NCBI GenBank assembly: GCA_031271275.1
Contig: JAISWA010000079.1
Coordinates: 1 to 7,762, forward strand
Origin: Clostridiales bacterium
GTDB taxonomy: Bacteria > Bacillota > Clostridia > Lachnospirales > WQUN01
DNA length: 7,762 bases
Direction of reading: 5' to 3'
Positions 1 to 5,625 of the stretch are shown piece after piece (within the stretch, counting starts at the first letter, position 1; every line of letters starts with the position of its first letter). The notes below the pieces were generated by a model. The model saw only the letters and a list, made by a program, of their open reading frames with translations, was not told the DNA's origin and made no database searches. Both the position numbers and the translations under genes were made by a program.

Positions 1-1647
1 GCTCCCAAGCCAGAGATAATACATCGCGGTGCCGGTACCCGGACGGATAATGCCGCCGCGCTCGTTCCTAAGCGGCGCGAGCGTATCCGCGAAAATATTC
101 AGAAGCGCTGCCGCAAGCCCGTCGACGTCATCGTCGTTGTCACCCATTCGCGGAGCGGAAAGCATAAGCCTGCGTATACCCTCGTCCGCGAAATTATTCG
201 CCAACGCCTGTGTCAAACCTTCGGCGGAAACCGATTTTTCTTCATATACCCTGCGGCGTATCGCGTATAAACCGTCCACTGCGGTAGCTATCCCTGCGCC
301 ATGCATCCCGTAGTTGTTATATTTTCCGCCTGTGGAAATATCGCGGCCGCGTTCAACGCACCCGTCCATTAGTAAAGACTGTAAAGGAGAAGGTAATAAA
401 AAAACCGGTTTCGCGGCGGAAACGATACGCTTTGCTTCAGTCTCGATACGTTCACGATAACAAGCCATAAAATCCTCAAACGCGGTACAGGAAGTTAGCT
501 CCGCTTTGACCGTTTCGGAAAGGATTTTGGGGAAATCCATCGCGTCTATATTGGGGATGTCCATTCCCTTTCCAGGGATAATAAATTCCCAACAAGCGGC
601 GGTTACATAATCACGGGCGTCGTTAAGATCATACCCGAGTGAAACAAGACCGGGTATTACGACGTCATCGTTGTTGTACTGAGGGAAACCCATGCCCTGC
701 TTCGTTAGTTCCGTACCTGAAACGTACAGTGAAAGCGGAGTGTCCTTCGATACCCTGAGATTGATTTTCGGGTCGATAAGATTGATTTCCAAACTGGCTT
801 TTAAACATAAGCCGGTAAGTTCGTTTACCCCGTCCCTACCATCCGGCCTTATTCCCCCAAGTACAAGGCTCTGACCGTTATCACCCTGCTGTACGCCATG
901 ATAAAGCTCGTTGTCTTTGTTAAGCGAAAGAAAGGTTTCCGCTAAAAGCTCGTAGGCTTCTTCCTTATTTAAAACGCCGCTTTCGATATCCCGCTTGTAA
1001 TAGGGATACATATACTGATCAAAGCGACCCACGGTTATGTGGTGGTTACCATTGATCCAAAGGAGAAAATTGAGCAAACGGAAAAACTGGCAAGCTTCGT
1101 AAAAAGAAGACGCGCCTTTTTCCGAAATATTTTCAAACACACGCGCCATATCGCCTTTGCCTGCGTTACGCGCTGCTGCGGCGTACTTCCGCGCGAAATT
1201 TGAACAAGCGTCGATGCAAACAAGCAGCGCTTCAAAGAACAGCGCGGCTTCCCCGTCGCCTGTACTGCCTGCCAATTTCTCGGCAATCAATTGCCGCCGT
1301 TTGGCAAACCCGTCCCGCAGCATTGCTTCGTAGTCGGAAGAAATATTAACGACTTCTCCCCCGTCAAAAACCCAATTTGACGCGTTTACCTTGTCCCATT
1401 CCGCTTGTGTCATGATTGACGGGATTTTTTTGACCGTCCGTATCAGCGCGATACGGTCCTCAGGCAATATAACGGCTTTTTCCGCTTCCAACAGCGCGGC
1501 AAGCCTACGCGCGGAACGCATAAGCAACGGAACTCCTCCGGCCGAAAAAGCCTCCGCCATATTGTTAAAATCATGATCGACGCGATATTCCTTATAAGAA
1601 CGTGAAGCCGCTTTTTCGCGTATAAGAAGCAGCCGCTGACTCAACAT
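1..1647 (-). CDS. Glycyl radical enzyme (PFL-like family), unassigned subtype, C-terminus beyond window
   Basis: Reading the minus strand from the ATG at 1647 gives 549 open codons running off the window edge. Family landmarks in order: GRFDQYMYPYY (residues 207-217), SLVLGG (260-265), a PKINLRVSKDTP stretch (293-304), GFPQYNNDD (320-328), the active-site loop AACWEF (350-355), and ERGRDISTGGKYNNYG (432-447). C352 should be the thiyl-radical cysteine, and E354 sits where C-x-E enzymes (diol dehydratases, C-N, C-S and C-C lyases) carry their catalytic acid/base. It is not a true pyruvate formate-lyase, which has adjacent cysteines. The tryptophan between Cys and Glu differs from the GCVE-type loops I recall. 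Members are usually 750-850 aa, so roughly a third is missing, including the radical glycine. The ribosome site GAGAGG is 9 bases from this ATG; an in-frame ATG at 1656 touches that site and is less likely. It follows its activase by 14 bases. The reaction is unknown; expected to be cytosolic and strictly anaerobic. Confidence 0.92.
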   Translation of the reverse strand, partial: MLSQRLLLIREKAASRSYKEYRVDHDFNNMAEAFSAGGVPLLMRSARRLAALLEAEKAVILPEDRIALIRTVKKIPSIMTQAEWDKVNASNWVFDGGEVVNISSDYEAMLRDGFAKRRQLIAEKLAGSTGDGEAALFFEALLVCIDACSNFARKYAAAARNAGKGDMARVFENISEKGASSFYEACQFFRLLNFLLWINGNHHITVGRFDQYMYPYYKRDIESGVLNKEEAYELLAETFLSLNKDNELYHGVQQGDNGQSLVLGGIRPDGRDGVNELTGLCLKASLEINLIDPKINLRVSKDTPLSLYVSGTELTKQGMGFPQYNNDDVVIPGLVSLGYDLNDARDYVTAACWEFIIPGKGMDIPNIDAMDFPKILSETVKAELTSCTAFEDFMACYRERIETEAKRIVSAAKPVFLLPSPLQSLLMDGCVERGRDISTGGKYNNYGMHGAGIATAVDGLYAIRRRVYEEKSVSAEGLTQALANNFADEGIRRLMLSAPRMGDNDDDVDGLAAALLNIFADTLAPLRNERGGIIRPGTGTAMYYLWLGS

Positions 1648-1656
1648 GCGCAACAT

Positions 1657-1662
1657 CCTCTC
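1657..1662 (-). promoter_or_regulatory. Ribosome binding site of the glycyl radical enzyme gene
   Basis: GAGAGG on the minus strand, its first base being the last base of the activase TAG stop codon. The 9-base spacing favours the ATG at 1647 over the in-frame ATG at 1656, which directly abuts the site. The overlap with the upstream stop codon suggests translational coupling. Confidence 0.7.
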
Positions 1663-2414
1663 TAAAGTACGGACGCAGGGGTATTTTTTTGCTTAAAAAT
1701 CTCAAGCCTTACATTTACGGCAAGCTCTTCGTTGAAATCCGGAGAGAAGACCATTCCAACAGACTTGTATTTGCCTCCCGCTTTGTGATAGGGCAACAGT
1801 TCCACCTGTATAAGATTTTCCGCCCCCTGCGCCAATTCCGCCACGAGTGAAAGGTTTTGAGCCGTGTCGGTTATTTCAGGGATTAATGGAACGCGCAGTA
1901 TAAAAGGAATCTTGCTTTTTTTAAGCAAATCAAAATTTTCTCTTATAATCACCGGGTCTACGCCCGTGAAGCGCTTGTGGATGGCCGCGTCTGTATGTTT
2001 AATATCCATAATGACCAAGTCGCACGTGTTTATTATCGCGGAAAAAACTTCGTTACTCGCGTAACCGCTTGTTTCTATCGCCCGGTGCAATCCTTTCGTG
2101 AGGGTAAGCATTTCCAATAAGAATTCCGGCTGAGCAAGGGCTTCCCCGCCGCTAAACGTTACCCCTCCCCCGGAACTCCGTAGTATTTCCGCGTTTTTTA
2201 AAACTTTATCCGCAATAACAGAAGCTTCCTCTTCCTCGCCCACTATCCGCTCTGTTCCGTCGGCGCTTTGGATGCGCTGCGGTCCGCCGCGTAAACCTTC
2301 CGGGTTATGACACCAATTACATCTAAGCGGACAGCCTTTAAAAAAAACGCATGTGCGGATACCCGGCCCGTCAAAGACTGAAAACTCCTCAATGTTGAAA
2401 ACCGACCCCTTCAT
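1662..2414 (-). CDS. Glycyl radical enzyme activating enzyme, radical SAM, short form without ferredoxin insert
   Basis: A 250-aa radical SAM protein that would install the glycyl radical on the downstream enzyme by reductive cleavage of S-adenosylmethionine. The N-terminal FSVFDGPGIRT (11-21) is typical of activases. The cluster motif C28-x3-C32-x2-C35 is followed by HNPE, a SAM-binding SGGE lies at 88-91, IKHTD at 138-142, and RVPLIPEITDT (174-184) and LLPYHKAGGKY (206-216) complete the family pattern. Most activases of the C-x-E radical enzymes are about 300 aa because a ferredoxin-like domain with extra cysteine clusters is inserted between the radical SAM motif and GGE. Here that stretch (36-87) contains no cysteine, so the architecture is the minimal one known from pyruvate formate-lyase activase. 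The gene begins 6 bases after the hydrolase stop codon, with a weak GGCGGT upstream, and ends 14 bases before the radical enzyme start. The pairing is inferred from adjacency and matching families. Confidence 0.95.
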   Translation of the reverse strand: MKGSVFNIEEFSVFDGPGIRTCVFFKGCPLRCNWCHNPEGLRGGPQRIQSADGTERIVGEEEEASVIADKVLKNAEILRSSGGGVTFSGGEALAQPEFLLEMLTLTKGLHRAIETSGYASNEVFSAIINTCDLVIMDIKHTDAAIHKRFTGVDPVIIRENFDLLKKSKIPFILRVPLIPEITDTAQNLSLVAELAQGAENLIQVELLPYHKAGGKYKSVGMVFSPDFNEELAVNVRLEIFKQKNTPASVL

Positions 2415-2420
2415 TTTGCG

Positions 2421-4181
2421 TTACCGCCGTCCGTTTATGCGGGCAATTTCCCCGGGGTCGACTTTAAAATTATGCCCGGAGTCAAGCAGTCCGTTGACTT
2501 CTTGGTGCACGTCGGTAAGTTGCGTATAACAAAAACCTTGTATATGCGCAGCTTTCATGATTGCCTTGGTTTGCTTTTCGTAAGTCTTTGCAAGCTCAGA
2601 GGCGTCGGCGGCCCCTTCCGCGTAACCCCACGCGCCGTTCCCTGTATCTTTGCACAGCGCCGCGCCGCCATATTCCGTAACCATCAGCGCGGCGTCGGGG
2701 ATGTCTTGCGGGTTGGTACCCGAAGAAAACAAGCGCCTTCCCATCGGGTAATGGTTTTTATAATCAGCGATATTTAGGAAATCCAAACCCGAACCCCGCA
2801 AGTCACTGCTGTAATCATGTATGGAGATGATATCGGTCTGCACGTTTTCCCATCCGTCATTTGTAGAGACAAGGCGGGTCGGGTCAACCGATTTAAGCAA
2901 GGCATAGAGGGCTTTGCCAAAATTCTGCTGACGTTTGCTGTCTCGCATTTTCCTGACGCCCCAACTTTCGTTTAACGGAACCCACGCTATTATCGAGGGG
3001 TGATTGTAATCGCGCCGGACGAATGAGAGCATTCCGCTTGTGAGGTTTTCAATTTCCGGTAAACCGTAACGGTAGGCGCTTGGCAGTTCTCCCCACACAA
3101 GTACCCCGAGCTTGTCAGCCCAGTAATAAAAACGTCTGTCTTCGATTTTCTGGTGTTTGCGTATGCCGTTAAAGCCCATACGCTTAACCGCGTTGATATC
3201 GTCGTAAAAAGACTCAGGTGTTGGCGGCGTTAAATCCCCGTCCTTCCAATAGCCTTGATCCAAAATCATCTTTAAATACAGCGGCCGGTTATTGAGCGTC
3301 AGTTTGCCGTCTTCCACGGCGATTTTCCTCATCCCGAAATAAGTGTTAACGGCATCCTGTTGCACCCCGTCCTTGGTCAGCGTTAACGCAACATCGTATA
3401 AATTGGGATTTTCCGGCGACCAATAATGGATTTCATCAATATAATCAGCGTCGGGCAAGGCAACACTCAGCGTGGAAAGCTGTTCGGAAAGCGTAGTCTT
3501 TTGAGACAGCACCACACGCCCTTGATAACTGATTTCCATTTCCAACGCTAAACCATGCGCAAATTCCTCAAGCAACAATTCGATACCGACGCTCGCGTTG
3601 TCTATGTCGGGCGTAAAATGGGCGTACTCCATCGCAATCCCGGAAACGCTTTCCAACCATACGGTCTGCCATATGCCGGTTGACGCCACATACCAACACC
3701 GGCTCGGCGTTTCTTTCCAATACTGTTTGCCTCGCGATTGGGCGGGGTCCGGCATGTCTACAACGCGCAGCGTGACTTCGGTATCTCCGTCTTTTACAAA
3801 ACTTGTTATTTCGAACTTGAAGCCGATGTATCCGCCTTTGTGCCCGCCGATATGTATTCCGTTAATCCAAATATCACAGGCGTAATCTACCGCGCCGAAA
3901 CAAATGAAAGTACGTCCCTCACGCATCCACTTCTCCGCTTTAAAACTACGCTTATACCATACGACCGGGTGGATAGCGGTGTCCCCGACCCTGCTTTTTG
4001 CGCACTGATACGCGTAAGGAACGGTAATATGACCGCCGAGCTTATGACCTGTGTCCGGGTATCCCAACCGTATACCTTCGTCGGCATCGTCAAAGCAAAA
4101 TCCCCATTCACCGTCTAACGATGCCCATGTTTTGCGTTCCCAATCCGGCTGAGGGGAGGTGTTGTGAAAAAGTAACTGCAT
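2421..4181 (-). CDS. Glycoside hydrolase family 2 protein (beta-galactosidase/beta-glucuronidase superfamily), substrate unknown
   Basis: A 586-aa retaining glycosidase of GH2 type. Domains in order: sugar-binding jelly roll (about 15-180, with WYKRSF at 75-80, WINGIHIGGHKGG at 105-117 and STGIWQTVWLE at 167-177), immunoglobulin-like sandwich (about 182-285), and TIM barrel (about 295-586). In the barrel, GFNGIRKHQ (336-344) precedes HPSIIAWVPLNESWG, whose E405 in the N-E pair is the expected acid/base. E503 in TEYGG is the expected nucleophile. No Asn-x-Lys is seen near the C-terminus, where beta-glucuronidases use it to hold the uronate carboxylate, so glucuronides are not favoured. No signal peptide is visible; the enzyme looks cytosolic and would act on imported glycosides. 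The ATG at 4181 is chosen because AAGGAG lies 6 bases upstream; the frame stays open to an ATG at 4274, but the extra 31 residues cross the leader and look non-coding. First gene of the operon with the activase and glycyl radical enzyme. Confidence 0.93.
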   Translation of the reverse strand: MQLLFHNTSPQPDWERKTWASLDGEWGFCFDDADEGIRLGYPDTGHKLGGHITVPYAYQCAKSRVGDTAIHPVVWYKRSFKAEKWMREGRTFICFGAVDYACDIWINGIHIGGHKGGYIGFKFEITSFVKDGDTEVTLRVVDMPDPAQSRGKQYWKETPSRCWYVASTGIWQTVWLESVSGIAMEYAHFTPDIDNASVGIELLLEEFAHGLALEMEISYQGRVVLSQKTTLSEQLSTLSVALPDADYIDEIHYWSPENPNLYDVALTLTKDGVQQDAVNTYFGMRKIAVEDGKLTLNNRPLYLKMILDQGYWKDGDLTPPTPESFYDDINAVKRMGFNGIRKHQKIEDRRFYYWADKLGVLVWGELPSAYRYGLPEIENLTSGMLSFVRRDYNHPSIIAWVPLNESWGVRKMRDSKRQQNFGKALYALLKSVDPTRLVSTNDGWENVQTDIISIHDYSSDLRGSGLDFLNIADYKNHYPMGRRLFSSGTNPQDIPDAALMVTEYGGAALCKDTGNGAWGYAEGAADASELAKTYEKQTKAIMKAAHIQGFCYTQLTDVHQEVNGLLDSGHNFKVDPGEIARINGRR

Positions 4182-4187
4182 GAAATT

Positions 4188-4193
4188 CTCCTT
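4188..4193 (-). promoter_or_regulatory. Ribosome binding site of the GH2 gene
   Basis: AAGGAG on the minus strand with a 6-base spacer to the ATG at 4181. It decides that start over the in-frame ATG at 4274, whose extra 31 codons read through AT-rich leader sequence. Confidence 0.85.
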
Positions 4194-4215
4194 TATAACA
4201 AATATATATGTTATA
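4194..4215. promoter_or_regulatory. Palindrome in the GH2 operon leader, candidate operator
   Basis: TATAACA (4194-4200), 8 AT-only bases, then TGTTATA (4209-4215): two perfect 7-bp arms in a 22-bp dyad. It lies directly upstream of the ribosome site and roughly 60-80 bases downstream of the predicted transcription start. Size and symmetry resemble operators of ArsR-type regulators, and such a regulator is encoded next door, but the sequence is AT-rich and the binding partner is inferred. As RNA it could also form a weak hairpin beside the ribosome site. Confidence 0.45.
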
Positions 4216-4279
4216 TAAAATATTAATGCGTAAATTTTTTTAGCATAAAAGCAAACATTTAATGAGGTTCTCACAAAAA

Positions 4280-4308
4280 AATATAGCGCATATATGATTT
4301 TATGTCAA
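4280..4308 (-). promoter_or_regulatory. Sigma-A-type promoter of the GH2/activase/glycyl radical enzyme operon
   Basis: On the minus strand a perfect -35 TTGACA (4308-4303), a 17-bp spacer and the -10 TATATT (4285-4280, five of six consensus bases). Transcription would start near 4273, leaving a leader of about 90 bases. The spacer contains a loose dyad centred on GCGC (left ATATA, right ATATAT), a second possible operator position. The -35 box begins immediately after the T-run of the regulator terminator, so the operon appears insulated from upstream transcription. Confidence 0.75.
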
Positions 4309-4376
4309 TAAAAAAGCATGGAAATCAAAATATTGGTCATAATCAACAAAATACTTTGAAGCACTCCATGCTTTTA
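4309..4376 (-). terminator. Long-hairpin intrinsic terminator after the regulator gene
   Basis: On the minus strand AAAAGCATGGA (4375-4365) pairs perfectly with TCCATGCTTTT (4322-4312) over 11 bp. Inside, TCAAAGTAT (4359-4351) pairs with ATATTTTGA (4333-4325) over 9 bp with one G-U wobble, and a further TTG/CAA closes the apical loop. Six T residues (4315-4310) follow on the transcribed strand. It lies about 37 bases after the regulator stop codon and runs straight into the -35 box of the next operon. The A-run on the other side gives it some bidirectional character. The stem is long for a plain terminator. Confidence 0.75.
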
Positions 4377-4412
4377 TTTTAAATATACTTGTTTTAATGT
4401 AAAAATTAAAAA

Positions 4413-5357
4413 CTAATCCTCGTCCGTTTTTACCTGACCATACTCGAAACTCATGTGTATACCCTGCGGATGGTCGCCGAACTTTTCACCGAAGAGGTTT
4501 ATCCCTCCGCAACGCGGGCTGCCTTCTTTGATGCCAATGCGCACTGTGATATAAGGCTTGCCGGTAAGTTCAAGCTGCTCCAACGTAACGCCGGAGCAAT
4601 GGTTCCCGTCTAAATAGGAGCCTTGCCTGTTGACCTGCCAATGTTTCAAATGACCGTACTGCGTCAGTGTGTCCGACCACCACTCAGGGTTGTACACGCC
4701 GCGATGGTCGCCAAAGTCTCCGGGGCACGACCATGTGCCAATTTCACGCCCGTTAATCCATACGGTGATATCGCTTGGCCAATCCGCTCGATAAAACGGA
4801 GCTTCAGAACAGGCTTCGAAAGAAATCGAGCAAGAGACAAGATCGATACTTGAGAGCACTGTGGCGGGGAAGCGATACTCCACATATCCCCTGCTGAACC
4901 ACAAAAGTTGCGCGCTGCCCCGGTTTTGATGGTAGAACACGCTCGGGTCGTCATCCGCGTTAAAAGACGACTTTTCGCTCACCAACCCGCAGGGCGGTTG
5001 AACGTCGCAATCCGTATACTGCCCAATGGGCATGGGAACGGTTATTACATTATGGTCGTTATAAGTGGACTCGTGAATATTGATAGAAATGGTATCGCAA
5101 TTACGGCTGCACAATTTCATATGCCCGTGGACGCCCGGCTGACGGCGTGTCATGATGAGGCCGCTGTTTTCCAAAATACTGATGTTAATAGCGGCGGTTG
5201 ATGCCGGGATGTTAAGTTTTTCCGCAATTTCGTGAATATTAAGGCTTCGCTCGTTGAGCATTTGAAGAATGCGAACCCGCAAGGGAGAGGTCAATGTTTT
5301 TGCAACGTTTATTAACGCGTCTTTTTCCGTCAACGAAAGGCTTATCTTTTTTAACAT
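4413..5357 (-). CDS. ArsR-type winged-helix regulator fused to a beta-rich putative ligand-sensing domain
   Basis: A 314-aa one-component regulator. Residues about 11-85 form an ArsR-like winged helix: VAKTLTSPLRVRILQML (18-34), then LNIHEIAEKLNIPASTAAINISILENSG in two runs (39-66) as the recognition region, then a wing. The metal-binding ELCVCDL-type motif of classical ArsR/SmtB sensors is absent. Residues about 105-314 form a beta-rich domain with MPIGQYTDCDV (109-119), ITVWINGREIG (197-207), GDFGDHRGVYNPEWW (213-227) and GGINLFGEKFGDHPQGIH (284-301). The WINGREIG turn resembles the WINGIHIG turn in the sugar-binding domain of the neighbouring hydrolase, so a carbohydrate-binding sensor is a reasonable inference. 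I recall similar regulators in Bacillota, of unknown ligand. The ribosome site GAGG is 5 bases from the ATG. It lies upstream of the hydrolase operon on the same strand but is separated by a terminator, and is divergent from the MATE gene; it most likely controls the operon. Confidence 0.85.
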   Translation of the reverse strand: MLKKISLSLTEKDALINVAKTLTSPLRVRILQMLNERSLNIHEIAEKLNIPASTAAINISILENSGLIMTRRQPGVHGHMKLCSRNCDTISINIHESTYNDHNVITVPMPIGQYTDCDVQPPCGLVSEKSSFNADDDPSVFYHQNRGSAQLLWFSRGYVEYRFPATVLSSIDLVSCSISFEACSEAPFYRADWPSDITVWINGREIGTWSCPGDFGDHRGVYNPEWWSDTLTQYGHLKHWQVNRQGSYLDGNHCSGVTLEQLELTGKPYITVRIGIKEGSPRCGGINLFGEKFGDHPQGIHMSFEYGQVKTDED

Positions 5358-5384
5358 AAGTACCTCGCAAGTTTTTTATCTTAG

Positions 5385-5414
5385 ATTATACAAAATATTA
5401 AAACCTGCAGTCTA
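5385..5414 (-). promoter_or_regulatory. Likely promoter of the regulator gene
   Basis: Minus strand: perfect -10 TATAAT (5390-5385) and a weak -35 TAGACT (5414-5409, four of six) at 18 bp. The predicted start near 5378 leaves only about 20 bases of leader, which contain the ribosome site. No copy of the TATAACA palindrome is seen here, so autoregulation through that site is not supported. Confidence 0.55.
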
Positions 5415-5548
5415 TGGAGGTTATCGCATCACGTCGGATCATGTCCTTCCGCGCTTTCGTACATACATTAGGAACAACGCGCTTGCCGGTACGGGCACGC
5501 AGGCACATATTTAAAACGGGATTCAAAATTCCCCTCCCCCATTTTGCA

Positions 5549-5572
5549 ATATGTGTTAAAATTAACAGATAT
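5549..5572 (+). promoter_or_regulatory. Extended -10 promoter inside a 24-bp dyad upstream of the MATE gene
   Basis: The core is TGTTAA, AA, TTAACA (5554-5567), flanked by G (5553 and 5568) and ATAT on both sides (5549-5552, 5569-5572). This gives a 24-bp dyad whose only unpaired positions are the two G residues and the central AA. Within it, TG-T-TAAAAT (5554-5562) reads as an extended -10 element; no good -35 is present. A protein bound here would cover the -10, as expected of a repressor site. Transcription would start near 5569, about 57 bases before the MATE start. The partner is unknown. Confidence 0.5.
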
Positions 5573-5625
5573 GTCGGTGAGATTTAAAATCTACGCGAAA
5601 ACTATTATAAGGTACGGTGGTTTCC

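Noticed and set aside
1035..1286. Minus-strand ORF of 83 codons within the glycyl radical enzyme gene, plus several plus-strand ORFs at 29-313, 692-874 and 1391-1576.
   Set aside because: All lie in other frames of a gene with clear family motifs throughout; they show no domain or ribosome site of their own.
3598..4118. Overlapping plus-strand and minus-strand ORFs (95, 126 and 74 codons) inside the GH2 gene.
   Set aside because: They are shadows of the GH2 frame, which carries continuous recognisable motifs across this stretch.
2421..4181. Naming the GH2 gene uidA or lacZ.
   Set aside because: The catalytic residues define only the family. The glucuronidase clamp is not seen and the protein is far shorter than LacZ.
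4182..4274. An N-terminal extension of 31 codons on the GH2 gene from an ATG at 4274.
   Set aside because: It crosses the AT-rich leader and the palindrome, and the AAGGAG site fits only the ATG at 4181. The extra residues look nothing like a GH2 N-terminus.
5617..5625. GTG start for the MATE gene, three codons upstream of ATG 5626.
   Set aside because: The GTG lies inside the GGTGG that best serves as ribosome site for ATG 5626.
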